Shown: positions 52,847 to 61,900, numbered from the stretch's first letter. The stretch is DNA of 64,000 nucleotides from Aeromicrobium tamlense (GCF_013408555.1 NZ_JACBZN010000001.1:2170001-2234000); one strand, 5' to 3'. Notes: a model not told the origin generated them from the letters alone. Made by a program: numbers and translations.

Positions 52847-53955
52847 TTCGCGTCCCAGATCTTCTGGTACTCGGCGGCGTAGTCGATGTCGCCGGTCCAC
52901 GGGCCGCCGGGCTCGATGCTGTCGATGTTCTCGGCGGTGATCAGGCGGATCGGGACGTTCTGCTCGACGGCCTCCTCGCCGGCCAGCATGCGGTTCATGT
53001 TGTCCATGGCCGCCCAGGTGCCCCACTCCATCGCGCCACCGACGCTGGCGGCGAGATCGCCCTTGCGGATGAGGTCGAGCGCCGGGGAGACGCCGTTGAA
53101 GGTGCCGACCTTGACCTGGTCGAGGATGCCGGCCTGCTTCATCGACGGGATGGCGGCGAGCATGGCGGCGTCGTAGGACGCGATCATGACGTTGAGGTTC
53201 GGGTCCTTGCGCGCCGCCGTCACCGCGAGCTGCGGAAGTCGGGTCGCGGCGTCACCAGCGGTGAAGTCCTGGCTGTCGACGAGCTCGCACGAGGAGCACG
53301 ACTCGATCTCCTTCTGCGCCACCTCGGTCCAGGCGTAGGGAGCGTTGAACTCCGGCGAGTTGAGGACGTAGGCGTTCGTGGCGCCCTCGGTCTTCCAGAT
53401 CATGTAGGCCGCCATGGCCTTGCCCTGATCCTCGATGCTGGCCTGCACGTCGTAGGAGACGCCCGACTCGGAGACCTCGTTCAGCGAGTCGTAGCTGCCG
53501 ACCACCAGACCGGCGTCACGGGCGGCCTTGACCTGCCCCTTCACCGAGCTGGCCGACACGGCGTCGAGGATGATGCCGTCGGCTCCGTCGTCGATGGCCT
53601 CCTGGATGGTGCGGCTGTAGACGCGCGGATCGAACTTGCCGTCCACCACCTTGACGTCCCACCCGAGAGCCTTGCCGGCTTCGGCAGCGGCCTTGCCCGG
53701 GAGGTTGCAGCCCTCCGCCTCGAAGCCGCACGTCAGGAAGACCACCTTCTTGCCGGGCTGCGCCGCGGGTCCTTCGGTGGGGCCGGTGAACTCGGTGACC
53801 GGCTCCATCGCCTTCTCGGCAACGGCCTGGTACTCGGCGGTGTCGGCAGCGCTGCCGCTCGCGGCACCGGGATCCTCACTGCACGCGGCGAGCAACAACA
53901 GGGGTGTGGCGGCCAGGGCCGCCACCGCCATCCGCACGGGGCGCTTCTTCAACAT
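52843..53955 (-). CDS. ABC substrate-binding lipoprotein (type 1 periplasmic-binding fold)
   Basis: A 370-residue protein. The signal peptide MLKKRPVRMAVAALAATPLL ends in LLAAC, a lipobox. The mature part is a sugar-type (peripla_BP_4) protein: VVFLTCGFEAEGCNLPGKAA, AIDDGADGIILDAVS, AGLVVGSYDSLNE, MIASYDAAMLAAIPSMKQAG. Four cysteines (CGFEAEGC and CSSC) may form disulfides. The ATG at 53955 has AAGGAAG at seven bases. It is the first gene of the operon and defines the imported substrate, which is unknown. Confidence 0.91.
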   Translation of the reverse strand: MLKKRPVRMAVAALAATPLLLLAACSEDPGAASGSAADTAEYQAVAEKAMEPVTEFTGPTEGPAAQPGKKVVFLTCGFEAEGCNLPGKAAAEAGKALGWDVKVVDGKFDPRVYSRTIQEAIDDGADGIILDAVSASSVKGQVKAARDAGLVVGSYDSLNEVSESGVSYDVQASIEDQGKAMAAYMIWKTEGATNAYVLNSPEFNAPYAWTEVAQKEIESCSSCELVDSQDFTAGDAATRLPQLAVTAARKDPNLNVMIASYDAAMLAAIPSMKQAGILDQVKVGTFNGVSPALDLIRKGDLAASVGGAMEWGTWAAMDNMNRMLAGEEAVEQNVPIRLITAENIDSIEPGGPWTGDIDYAAEYQKIWDAK

Positions 53956-54025
53956 GCCGTTCTTCCTTCTCATCAGGAGTCGGGGAGTCCCGATTCTCGG
54001 GGGAGGTGGCGCAGGCCACAGCAGG

Positions 54026-54054
54026 AACATACGGATTGTTCACACATTAGGCAA
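54026..54054 (-). promoter_or_regulatory. Promoter and GntR site for the 11-gene operon
   Basis: On the minus strand TTGCCT (54054-54049) and TATGTT (54031-54026) are 17 bases apart, a good sigma-A-type promoter. Inside the spacer lies one copy of TTGTTCACACAT (54036-54047, plus-strand reading), whose near-identical partner sits before the GntR gene. A regulator bound here would block RNA polymerase. Confidence 0.65.
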
Positions 54055-54104
54055 TACCCAAATTCCGATGTGACGGGGTTTTTACCTTGATGCAACACGG
54101 GGCA

Positions 54105-54166
54105 TTGTGCGGATCGCGATGTCCCCTTAGCCTGAGCGGCACCGCAACGCGCGGTTGTTCACGCAT
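54105..54166 (+). promoter_or_regulatory. Promoter and second GntR site before the regulator gene
   Basis: TTGTGC (54105-54110) and TAGCCT (54128-54133) are 17 bases apart. TTGTTCACGCAT at 54155-54166 matches the copy at 54036-54047 in 11 of 12 bases and lies in the 5' leader, just before the AGAAGGA of the gene; this suggests autoregulation by roadblock. Confidence 0.6.
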
Positions 54167-54181
54167 CACAAGAAGGATCCC

Positions 54182-54895
54182 ATGACCGATCTGACGTCTC
54201 CGGACGCCGTCGCGGCGCTCTTCTCCGGCTCCAGCAAGCCGACGTTCGCCACGACGGGCGAGCGCGTCGCCGACGTCCTGCGAAACCTGTTGATCGAGGG
54301 CCGCCTGGAACCGGGATCGCACCTGCCGGAAGAGGCGTTCGCGCACGGCCTCAACGTCTCGCGGAACACCCTGCGCGAGGCGCTGCGGCTACTGGCCCAC
54401 GAGGGGCTGGTCGTTCACGAGGTCAATCGCGGGATCTTCGTCCGCAGGCTCACCGCCGAGGACATCATCTCGATCTACCAGGTGCGAGAGTTCATCGAGG
54501 TCGCAGCGGTACGCAGCGCGTCGACCCACTCCCCCGCAGGCATCTCCCGCGCTCGACTGGCCGTCACGCAGGCCCTCGAGGCGGCCGAGGCCGGCGACTG
54601 GAACGGCGTCGGCACGGCGAACATGCGCTTCCACAACGCCTTGGTGGCGCTGGCGGGCAACGAGCGCATCAACGCCATGACCCGCCAGACCCTGGCCGAG
54701 CTGCGCCTGGCCTTCCACGTCATGCAACCGCTCAAGCCGTTCCACGAGCCCTACCTGCCGGTCAACCAGATCATCTGCCGCCTCCTGGAGGACGGCCGCA
54801 CCGACGAGGCCGCCGATCACCTGACGTCCTACCTCCACACGGCTCGGGACCAGCTCGTCGACGCCTATCGCGCTCGCGCGGGTCACGACGTCTGA
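54182..54895 (+). CDS. GntR family regulator, FCD type
   Basis: A 237-residue protein. Winged helix: VADVLRNLLIEGRLEPGSHLPEEAFAHGLNVSRNTLREALRLLAHEGLV, then NRGIFVRRL. The C-terminal FCD domain is helical with potential metal ligands (MRFHNALV; HLTSYLHTARDQ). FCD regulators usually sense carboxylic or amino acids made from the pathway they control. The ATG at 54182 follows AGAAGGA; it is divergent from the operon and probably represses it from the repeated TTGTTCAC sites. Confidence 0.92.
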   Translation: MTDLTSPDAVAALFSGSSKPTFATTGERVADVLRNLLIEGRLEPGSHLPEEAFAHGLNVSRNTLREALRLLAHEGLVVHEVNRGIFVRRLTAEDIISIYQVREFIEVAAVRSASTHSPAGISRARLAVTQALEAAEAGDWNGVGTANMRFHNALVALAGNERINAMTRQTLAELRLAFHVMQPLKPFHEPYLPVNQIICRLLEDGRTDEAADHLTSYLHTARDQLVDAYRARAGHDV

Positions 54896-54955
54896 GAGGT
54901 TCGGCACACTCGGCAGACTCGCGAGTAACGGGGATTGCAGGGTAGAAACGCTGTC

Positions 54956-56374
54956 GTGTCTGCTCCCGGAGTGTCCAACTCGATCACCGTCCGCCTCACC
55001 GTTCCTGCCGGCGGCTCCGGCGTGAGCGCGCTGAGCGCGTGCGTCGAGGAGGCCGGTGGGCTCGTCACCGCGCTCGACGTGACGGGCTCGGGCGTCGACG
55101 TGCTGCAGATCGACCTCACGTGCGCGGCGTCCGAGGGCGACGGGGCCGCCGAGCGCGTGGTCGACGCCCTGCGCCACCTCGAGGACGTCGAGATCCTCAA
55201 GGTCTCCGACCGGACGTTCCTCATGCACCTGGGCGGGGTCATCGAGACCGCCTCGAAGCACCCGCTGCGGAACCGCGACGACCTCTCGATGATCTACACG
55301 CCCGGCGTCGCCCGGATCTGCAACGCCATCGCCGCCGACCCCGAGGACGCGCGCCGGCTCACGGTCAAGCGCAACAGCGTCGCCGTGGTCAGCGACGGCT
55401 CGGCGGTCCTCGGCCTGGGCAACATCGGCCCGTACGCGGCCCTGCCCGTCATGGAGGGCAAGGCGGCGCTGTTCAAGTCGTTCGCCGGCATCGACGCCTG
55501 GCCGATCGTGCTGGACACGCAGGACGTCGACCAGATCGTCGAGACGGTCGCGGCGATCGCGCCGGGCTTCGCGGGGATCAACCTCGAGGACATCTCGGCG
55601 CCACGCTGCTTCGAGGTCGAGCGTCGGCTGCGCGAGCGACTCGACATCCCGGTGTTTCACGACGACCAGCACGGCACGGCGATCGTCGTCCTCGCAGCGC
55701 TGACGAACGCGCTGCGCGTGGTGGAGAAGGAGCTCGCACATGTGCGCATCGTGCTCGCCGGCGCGGGCGCCGCGGGCACGGCGATCCTCAAGCTGCTGCT
55801 GACCGCCGGCGCGCGCAACGTCGTGGTCTGCGACGTCGACGGCGTCGTCCACCGCGGCCGCGAGAACGACCACGAGTCGCTGCGCTGGATCGCCGAGCAC
55901 ACCAACCCCGACGACGTCACGGGCACCCTCAAGGAGGTCCTGCCCGGCGCGGAGGTCTTCATCGGCGTCAGCGCCCCGAACATCATCGACGGCGACGACG
56001 TCGCGGCCATGGGCGAGGACGCCATCGTGTTCGCACTGGCGAACCCGACGCCCGAGATCGACCCGGCCGTCGCCCGCCGCACGGCGCGCGTCGTGGCGAC
56101 CGGGCGCTCGGACTACCCCAACCAGATCAACAACGTCCTCGCGTTCCCCGGCACGTTCCGCGGCCTGCTCGACGCCCAGAGCCACGACATCCCCGCGGGC
56201 GCCCTCGTGGCCGCGGCCGAGGCCATCGCCGACGCCGTCACCCACGGCGAGCTCAACGCGAACTACATCATCCCGAGCGTCTTCCACCCCGGCGTGCACC
56301 ACGCCGTCGCCAAGGCCGTCCAGGACGCCGCCGACCCCAGCTTCACGTTCACGGAGTTCGGCGACTCCTGGTGA
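54956..56374 (+). CDS. NAD-type malic enzyme with N-terminal ACT-like domain
   Basis: A 472-residue protein. Residues 1-85 form an ACT-like regulatory fold (SITVRLTVPAGGSGVSALSACVEEAGGLV). The catalytic part begins HPLRNRDDLSMIYTPGVARIC, followed by LGLGNIGPYAALPVMEGKA, INLEDISAPRCFEVERRL, PVFHDDQHGTAIVVLAAL, and the NAD motif [17 protein letters not shown]. It decarboxylates malate to pyruvate. TAGAAA lies seven bases before the GTG at 54956, so the transcript may be leaderless; an upstream TTG in frame has no support. Confidence 0.93.
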   Translation: MSAPGVSNSITVRLTVPAGGSGVSALSACVEEAGGLVTALDVTGSGVDVLQIDLTCAASEGDGAAERVVDALRHLEDVEILKVSDRTFLMHLGGVIETASKHPLRNRDDLSMIYTPGVARICNAIAADPEDARRLTVKRNSVAVVSDGSAVLGLGNIGPYAALPVMEGKAALFKSFAGIDAWPIVLDTQDVDQIVETVAAIAPGFAGINLEDISAPRCFEVERRLRERLDIPVFHDDQHGTAIVVLAALTNALRVVEKELAHVRIVLAGAGAAGTAILKLLLTAGARNVVVCDVDGVVHRGRENDHESLRWIAEHTNPDDVTGTLKEVLPGAEVFIGVSAPNIIDGDDVAAMGEDAIVFALANPTPEIDPAVARRTARVVATGRSDYPNQINNVLAFPGTFRGLLDAQSHDIPAGALVAAAEAIADAVTHGELNANYIIPSVFHPGVHHAVAKAVQDAADPSFTFTEFGDSW

Positions 56375-56383
56375 GACGGCCGG

Positions 56384-57622
56384 CTAGGGCCGGATGAAGG
56401 GGACGAGGCGGCGCAACTGGGTGACGTGGGCGGGCTCGAGCTCCGCGATGGAGGAGGCCCCGAGCAGCTTCATCGTGCGCACGATCTCCGTCTCGAGGAT
56501 CTCGATCGTGCGGTCCACGCCCTGGCGCCCGCCCGCCATCAACCCATAGAGGTAGGCGCGGCCGATCATGGTGAAGTCCGCCCCGAGCGCCATGCACGCG
56601 ACGATGTCGGCGCCGTGCATGATCCCGGTGTCGACGCCGATCTCCAGGTCGGCGCCCACCTCGCGCACGACGTCGGGCAGGAGGTGGAACGGGACCGGGG
56701 CGCGGTCCAGCTGGCGGCCGCCGTGGTTGGACAGCACGATGCCGTCCACCCCGCGGTCGGCCAGGGCGCGCGCGTCCTCGAGGTTCTGCACGCCCTTGAC
56801 CACGATCCTCCCCGGCCACAGCCCACGGATGACGTCGAGGTCGTCGTAGGAGATCGTCGGGTCCATCGCGGCATCGAGCAGCTCGCCCACGGTGCCGCCG
56901 GTGGAGCTGAGGGAGGCGAACTCGAGCTTCGGCGTGGTGAGGAAGTCGTACCACCACCACGGTCGGACGGCCGCGTTGAGGATGGTCTTCAGGGCGATCT
57001 GCGGCGGGATCGAGAACCCGTTCCGGCGGTCGCGCAGACGAGCCCCGGCGACGGGCGTGTCGACGGTGAACTGCAGGGTGTCGAAGCCGGCAGCGGCCGC
57101 CCGGCGCGTCAGGTCGTACGAGATCTCCCGGTCACGCATGACATACAGCTGGAACCAGTTCCGGCCGTCCGGATTGGCCGCCTTCACGTCCTCGATCGAC
57201 GTCGTGCCCAGCGTGGAGAGCGTGAACGGGATGCCCGCGGCGCCCGCCGCACCGGCGCCGGCGATCTCCCCCTCGGTCTGCATGAGGCGGGTGAAGCCCG
57301 TGGGCGCGATCGCGAACGGAAGCCGCGACGGCCCGCCGAGGATCGTGGTCGAGGTGTCCACCGAGACAGCGGGTCGCAGCACGCGCGGGTGGAACTCGAC
57401 GTCCTCGAACGCCTGCCGAGCCCGCGCCAGGGACAGCTCGTTCTCGGCCGCGCCGTCGGTGTAGTCGAAGGCGGCACGCGGCGTCCGACGCGCCGCGATG
57501 CGCCGCAGGTCGTGGATGGTCAGCGCGGCGTCGAGCCGTCGCCGCCTGGCGCTCCAGACCGGCTTCTTGAAGCGGAGGAGGTCGAAGACCTCCCTCGGAC
57601 GCGGCAGCTGACGTTGGGCCAT
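56384..57622 (-). CDS. lldD: FMN-dependent L-lactate dehydrogenase (LldD2-like)
   Basis: A 412-residue alpha-hydroxy-acid oxidising enzyme. It is close to mycobacterial LldD2 in layout: [30 protein letters not shown] at the start, [30 protein letters not shown], the FMN/phosphate segment [20 protein letters not shown], and the catalytic His in [16 protein letters not shown]. It oxidises L-lactate to pyruvate with electrons to the quinone pool. Convergent with the malic enzyme gene; the two may share pyruvate metabolism but not a transcript. Confidence 0.93.
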   Translation of the reverse strand: MAQRQLPRPREVFDLLRFKKPVWSARRRRLDAALTIHDLRRIAARRTPRAAFDYTDGAAENELSLARARQAFEDVEFHPRVLRPAVSVDTSTTILGGPSRLPFAIAPTGFTRLMQTEGEIAGAGAAGAAGIPFTLSTLGTTSIEDVKAANPDGRNWFQLYVMRDREISYDLTRRAAAAGFDTLQFTVDTPVAGARLRDRRNGFSIPPQIALKTILNAAVRPWWWYDFLTTPKLEFASLSSTGGTVGELLDAAMDPTISYDDLDVIRGLWPGRIVVKGVQNLEDARALADRGVDGIVLSNHGGRQLDRAPVPFHLLPDVVREVGADLEIGVDTGIMHGADIVACMALGADFTMIGRAYLYGLMAGGRQGVDRTIEILETEIVRTMKLLGASSIAELEPAHVTQLRRLVPFIRP

Positions 57623-57652
57623 GACTCAACCTCTCACGGCTACGGTGGACGG

Positions 57653-58252
57653 ATGCCGACCGCTTCCCGCTGGGGCGCCCTGGCGCTCGTCGCGCGTCCG
57701 CTCTACATCGCGACGGAGATCTTCGTCGCCGCCGCGGTGATCGGCGACTACAGCCTCCTGGCCGACACCGTGAGCAGACTGGGCGAGACCGGCTGCGCGC
57801 CCGACTACTGCTCGGTCCGCCACGCCTGGATGAACGGATCGTTCGTGGCGTTCGGCCTGCTGCTGGCCGGCAGTGCGGTGACGCTGAGCCGTCGGCTCGG
57901 CCCGTGGGCGACGGGCCTGCTGGTGGTCTCGGGACTGAGCTCGGTCGCGACGGGCCTGACGCCACAGGATCAGCACCCCACCGCCCACGTGATCGCCGCG
58001 ACCCCTCTGTTCGTCGCCCAGCCGGCAGCGCTCGTGGCACTGGCGTTCCACATCCGCGACGAACAGCCGATCCTGGCGCGCGTGATGCTGGGCGGTGGCG
58101 TGGTCACCGGCGCCGGCGCCGCGGCGTTCATCCTCGCCGGGGACGAGTACGCGGGCCTGTTCGAGCGCCTCGCTCTGTGGCCCGTGGTGATCCTGCTTGC
58201 CGTCTACGGCGTCGTCCTGAGCAGGGCGAGCCGCTGCAGCTCGTCCTGGTAG
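57653..58252 (+). CDS. DUF998 family membrane protein
   Basis: A 199-residue protein with about six hydrophobic segments. The motif YSLLADTVSRLGETGC after helix 1 and HAWMNGSFVAFGLLL are typical of DUF998. The function of the family is unknown. TACGGT (57641-57646) ends six bases before the ATG, the leaderless arrangement. Its last 49 bases overlap the end of the convergent PaaX-like gene. Confidence 0.82.
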   Translation: MPTASRWGALALVARPLYIATEIFVAAAVIGDYSLLADTVSRLGETGCAPDYCSVRHAWMNGSFVAFGLLLAGSAVTLSRRLGPWATGLLVVSGLSSVATGLTPQDQHPTAHVIAATPLFVAQPAALVALAFHIRDEQPILARVMLGGGVVTGAGAAAFILAGDEYAGLFERLALWPVVILLAVYGVVLSRASRCSSSW

Positions 58253-58935
58253 GCGCGATAGGCGTCGCGCAGGTCGGCCGCGGGCCAGTGCGGCGGGCGC
58301 AGGGCCGCCGGCAGCAGCGGATCGGTGCTGAGGTGGTGCACGAGCATCGCGGCCGCAGCGAGGCGAGATGCCGGCTCCCGGACGCTCGCGAGCCGCTCCA
58401 GCAGTTCTTCACCCTCACGCGCCCAGCCGCCGAGGTCCCACAGGCGCGCGGTCAGCTCCTCGGGATCCTGCTCCGGCGTCGCCCTGAAGGTCCGCAGCAC
58501 GGGGTCGACCGGGGACGCGCGGGTGAGGTTCGCCGGACGGGTCCAGACGCCCTCTCGCAGCTCCGCGAGACGGCGGGCCGCCAGCGCGTCGCGAAGGGAG
58601 GCGCGCTCCGCACCCGAGCGGCCGGAGACGACCACGATCGCCATCTCCCACGTGCCGTCCCAGGCCGTCTCGGCGTCCCGCACGGCCTCGTCCTGGTGCT
58701 GCTGGCGTCGCAGCAGGCGGTCGCCGAGTCGGTAGCCGGCGTCGGTGCGCCGCAGGTCGCCGTCGGCCACGGCGCGGGTGACCGCGACGCGCACCGTCGA
58801 GGGCGCGATGCCGAAGTACTGGCCGGCACGGGTGAGGTCGGCCGGCGTGAACGGCTCCGGGTGCGCGCCGAGCACCAGGCTCAGGACCGTCGACCGCGCG
58901 GAGAGCGACGCGGGAGCGACACGCTGGGAAGCCAC
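58204..58935 (-). CDS. PaaX-like transcriptional regulator
   Basis: A 243-residue protein from the GTG at 58935. The N-terminal part (SARSTVLSLVLGAHPEPFTPADLTRAGQYFGIAPSTVRVAVTR) is a PaaX-type winged helix. The middle (WDGTWEMAIVVVSG, then AALRDALAARRLAELREGVWTRP region) and the helical C-terminus fit PaaX. PaaX represses phenylacetyl-CoA catabolism and senses CoA thioesters. It is divergent from the acyl-CoA dehydrogenase gene, so a similar acyl-CoA-responsive role is likely. An alternative GTG at 58968 is possible. Confidence 0.85.
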   Translation of the reverse strand: MASQRVAPASLSARSTVLSLVLGAHPEPFTPADLTRAGQYFGIAPSTVRVAVTRAVADGDLRRTDAGYRLGDRLLRRQQHQDEAVRDAETAWDGTWEMAIVVVSGRSGAERASLRDALAARRLAELREGVWTRPANLTRASPVDPVLRTFRATPEQDPEELTARLWDLGGWAREGEELLERLASVREPASRLAAAAMLVHHLSTDPLLPAALRPPHWPAADLRDAYRAYQDELQRLALLRTTP

Positions 58936-58961
58936 GGCCCCATCCTCGCACGCTACGCATC

Positions 58962-58991
58962 TGGACACGACTGTTGTCGAATATGTAACAT
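58962..58991 (+). promoter_or_regulatory. Promoter of the acyl-CoA dehydrogenase gene
   Basis: TGGACA (58962-58967) and TAACAT (58986-58991) are 18 bases apart, and the -10 ends six bases before the ATG at 58998. The transcript should therefore be leaderless. A small CGAC-TGTT-GTCG inverted repeat lies in the spacer, a place where the divergent PaaX-like repressor could bind. Confidence 0.6.
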
Positions 58992-58997
58992 CGCGGC

Positions 58998-60626
58998 ATG
59001 ACGAGTGCCACCCACGAGGTGTTCAACCAGGTGCCGCCGCTGACGGGGCACAACACGGCCGCGGACCCCGCACTGCGCGAGGGCCTCGAGCGCGAGGGCG
59101 CCGGCTGGGCGCTCCCCGAGATCGACGAGCTGGGACGGCTCGCCGGCACGGCGGAGGCGCAGGACTGGGGCCGGCTCGCCGAGCGCGTGCCGCCGCGCCT
59201 CCACACGCACGACCGCTACGGACACCGCGTGGACGAGGTCGAGTACGTCCCGGCGTACCACCAGCTGATGCGCACCGCGGTCGAGCACGGCCTGCACGGG
59301 GCGCCGTGGGCCGACGACCGTCCCGGTGCGCACGTCGCCCGCGCGGCCAAGTTCTTCACCTGGAACGTCGACGCCGGCCACGGCTGCCCGATCTCGATGT
59401 CCTACGCCGTCGTTCCCGCCCTGCGCGCCAACCCCGAGCTCGCCGCGCGGTTCGAGCCGCTGCTGACGAACCGCGAGTACGACTTCGGCCTGCGCGACCC
59501 CGAGACGAAGCGCGGCCTGATCGCGGGCATGTCCATGACCGAGAAGCAGGGTGGCTCCGACGTCCGCGCGAACACCACCACGGCCACCCGGCAGCCGGAC
59601 GGCACCTACGTCCTGCGCGGTCACAAGTGGTTCACCAGCGCGCCGATGAGCGACCTGTTCCTCACGCTCGCGCAGACTCCCGCCGGCGTCTCGTGCTTCC
59701 TCGTGCCGCGCGTCCTGCCCGGCGGCGAGCGGAACGCGATGCGGTTCATGCGGCTCAAGGACAAGCTGGGCAACCGGTCGAACGCCTCCTCGGAGATCGA
59801 GTACGACGCGGCCGTCGCGTGGCTCGTCGGCGAGGAGGGCCGCGGCGTCCGCACCATCGTCGAGATGGTCAACATGACGCGCCTCGACTGCGTGATCGGC
59901 TCCGCCTCCGGCATGCGCTCAGCGCTCACAATGGCCGCCCACCACGCCCGACACCGGTCGGCGTTCGGGAAGCGGCTCGTCGACCAGCCCGCGATGCGCA
60001 ACGTGCTGGCCGACCTGCAGGTCGAGTCCGAGGCCGCGACCACCGCGATGCTGCGGCTCGCGGGAGCGAACGACCGCGCCACCCACGGGGACGAGGGCGA
60101 GGCCGCGCTGCGCCGCATCGCGCTCGCCGTCACCAAGTACTACGTCTGCAAGCGGGCGCCCTCCATGGTCAACGAGGCGCTGGAGTGCCTCGGCGGCAAT
60201 GGGTACATCGAGGACTTCGACGTCGCGCGCATCTATCGCGAGATGCCGCTGCTCTCCATCTGGGAGGGCTCGGGCAACGTCGCCGCGCTCGACGCGCTGC
60301 GCGCCATGACCAAGGAGCCGCACACGCTCGACGCGTTCTTCGCCGAGGCCGAGCTCGCGAGCGGGGCGGACCGCCGGTACGACGCCGCGGTCGACCGGCT
60401 CAAGAAGGAGTTCACCTCGTTCGACGACCTCGAGTTCCGTGCCCGGCGCATCGTCGAGCAGATGGCCCTCGTCTTCCAGGGCAGCCAGCTCGTCCGGCAC
60501 GCGCCGGCGGCGGTCGCGGACGCCTTCACCGGCTCGCGCCTCGACCGCGACTGGGGCGGCGCCTTCGGCACGCTCCCCCCGCGCGCCGACGTCGCCGAGA
60601 TCATCGACCGCGCGATGCCGGCCTGA
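58998..60626 (+). CDS. AidB-like acyl-CoA dehydrogenase
   Basis: A 542-residue flavoprotein. Landmarks: GAPWADDRPGAHVARAAKFFTW in the long N-terminal domain, AGMSMTEKQGGSDVRANTT (FAD/substrate), LRGHKWFTSAPMSDLFLTLAQT, LVGEEGRGVRTIVEMVNMTRLD, ALECLGGNGYIEDFDVARIYREMPLLSIWEGSGNV. The length and the extra C-terminal helical domain match AidB rather than short acyl-CoA dehydrogenases. AidB-type proteins bind DNA and protect against alkylation in E. coli, but here the pairing with enoyl-CoA hydratase favours acyl-CoA (probably branched-chain) oxidation. Followed by that gene three bases later. Confidence 0.9.
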   Translation: MTSATHEVFNQVPPLTGHNTAADPALREGLEREGAGWALPEIDELGRLAGTAEAQDWGRLAERVPPRLHTHDRYGHRVDEVEYVPAYHQLMRTAVEHGLHGAPWADDRPGAHVARAAKFFTWNVDAGHGCPISMSYAVVPALRANPELAARFEPLLTNREYDFGLRDPETKRGLIAGMSMTEKQGGSDVRANTTTATRQPDGTYVLRGHKWFTSAPMSDLFLTLAQTPAGVSCFLVPRVLPGGERNAMRFMRLKDKLGNRSNASSEIEYDAAVAWLVGEEGRGVRTIVEMVNMTRLDCVIGSASGMRSALTMAAHHARHRSAFGKRLVDQPAMRNVLADLQVESEAATTAMLRLAGANDRATHGDEGEAALRRIALAVTKYYVCKRAPSMVNEALECLGGNGYIEDFDVARIYREMPLLSIWEGSGNVAALDALRAMTKEPHTLDAFFAEAELASGADRRYDAAVDRLKKEFTSFDDLEFRARRIVEQMALVFQGSQLVRHAPAAVADAFTGSRLDRDWGGAFGTLPPRADVAEIIDRAMPA

Positions 60627-60629
60627 ACG

Positions 60630-61394
60630 ATGTCCGTCACGATCACCCGGGACGGCCCGGTCACGACGATCGGGATCGCGCGGCCCGAGGCCCGCAACGC
60701 CGTGGACCGGGCCACCGCGGAGGCGCTCGTCGAGGCGTTCGCGGCCTTCGACGCCGACGCGGAGGCCAGCGTCGCCGTGCTCCACGGCGAGGGCGGGACG
60801 TTCTGCGCCGGAGCAGACCTGAAGGCGCTCGCCGCCGGTGACCCCAACCGGTTCGAGCCCGACGGCGACGGACCCATGGGACCCACGCGGATGCGGCTCG
60901 GCAAGCCCGTCATCGCGGCGATCGAGGGTCACGCCGTCGCCGGCGGCCTCGAGCTGGCGGTCTGGGCCGACCTGCGCGTCGTGGCGCAGGACGCGGTGCT
61001 CGGCGTCTTCTGCCGGCGCTGGGGCGTGCCGCTCATCGACGGCGGCACGGTCCGCCTGCCGCGCCTCATCGGCACGAGCGTCGCGATGGACCTGATCCTC
61101 ACCGGACGCGCGGTCGAGGCCGACGAGGCCCTGCGCATCGGCCTGGCCAACCGCGTCGTGCCGCCGGGCGAGGCCCTCGCCGCCGCTCAGCAGCTCGCGC
61201 GCGAGATCGCCGCGTTCCCGCAGACGTGCCTGCGCGAGGACCGCCTCTCGGTGATCGAGCAGGAGGGTCTCGACGAGCAGGCGGCGCTGGCCGCCGAGTA
61301 CCGCCACGGCGTCGTGTCCATCGACGCCGGCATGGTCGCCGGGGCGACCCGGTTCGCCGAAGGCGCCGGCCGACACGGCGCCTTCGACGACTGA
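60630..61394 (+). CDS. Enoyl-CoA hydratase/isomerase (crotonase family)
   Basis: A 254-residue crotonase. ITRDGPVTTIGIARPEARNAVD at the start, the oxyanion segment GEGGTFCAGADLKALAAG, IAAIEGHAVAGGLELAVWADLRV, and FCRRWGVPLIDGGTVRLPRLIG. Of the two catalytic Glu of hydratases, the first position (GGLELA) is present, while the second lies in the GVPLIDGG region where Asp is seen, so hydratase or isomerase activity cannot be separated. It starts three bases after the acyl-CoA dehydrogenase stop codon. Confidence 0.9.
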   Translation: MSVTITRDGPVTTIGIARPEARNAVDRATAEALVEAFAAFDADAEASVAVLHGEGGTFCAGADLKALAAGDPNRFEPDGDGPMGPTRMRLGKPVIAAIEGHAVAGGLELAVWADLRVVAQDAVLGVFCRRWGVPLIDGGTVRLPRLIGTSVAMDLILTGRAVEADEALRIGLANRVVPPGEALAAAQQLAREIAAFPQTCLREDRLSVIEQEGLDEQAALAAEYRHGVVSIDAGMVAGATRFAEGAGRHGAFDD

Positions 61395-61482
61395 ACTCGA
61401 GCCCATGAAGGTCATGGGGAGTCTGTGTACGGCAAGCAGGCTGACGGCGACCTGGGAGCGCGCCCCTCGGAGCCGGCGCCGG

Positions 61483-61740
61483 TCATGCAGGCGTCCGGGT
61501 CCCGTAGGCACGCATGAACACGCGTGCGCCGTCCGCCATGACGTGCCGGACATGCTCGAGGTCTGCACGCCGGCGAAGCGGTTCGTTCAGCACCCGCAGG
61601 GTGGTGAGGGCATGGAAGTGGTCGGCGGCAAGGCGGGGGTCCTCGACGTCGAGCAGACCGATGCTCGCGAAACGGGCAAGCCGCTCGGCCAACGCGTCTG
61701 CATGCGCCCGGTCCAGGGGTGATCGTCCAGCTCAGGCAGC
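61483..61740 (-). pseudogene. C-terminal remnant of a TetR family regulator
   Basis: The minus frame reads PLDRAHADALAERLARFASIG, then LLDVEDPRLAADHFHALTTL, then ADGARVFMRAYG. This is the ligand-domain end of a TetR/AcrR regulator. No HTH-encoding sequence lies upstream: the frame meets a TGA at about 61733, and the DNA beyond encodes other things. There is no credible start codon. The gene has therefore lost its 5' half. The flanking 61395-61482 holds no gene. Confidence 0.65.
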
Positions 61741-61756
61741 GGGCGCGCTGGCGATC

Positions 61757-61900
61757 ATGGTCACCGTCGCCCTACTCGTCCCCGCTCTCGCTCCGGGAAT
61801 GCCCGGCCTCGTCGGTGACGTCGCAGGAACCTACTGGCCCATCACCACCCTCTGGACGACGCTTGCCGCCCATCTGGTCCTCAGGACACGCGACGCCTGA
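61757..61900 (+). CDS. Possible short membrane peptide or gene remnant
   Basis: An open frame of 47 residues (MVTVALLVPALAPGMPGLVG, then GTYWPITTLWTTLAAHLVL) with one or two hydrophobic segments. It has no ribosome binding site and abuts the TetR remnant, so it may be the end of a deleted membrane protein gene rather than a functional peptide. Confidence 0.3.
   Translation: MVTVALLVPALAPGMPGLVGDVAGTYWPITTLWTTLAAHLVLRTRDA

Noticed and set aside
61405..61722. Plus-strand open frame of 105 codons
   Set aside because: It is antisense to the TetR remnant, whose minus-strand reading matches a known ligand-domain pattern.
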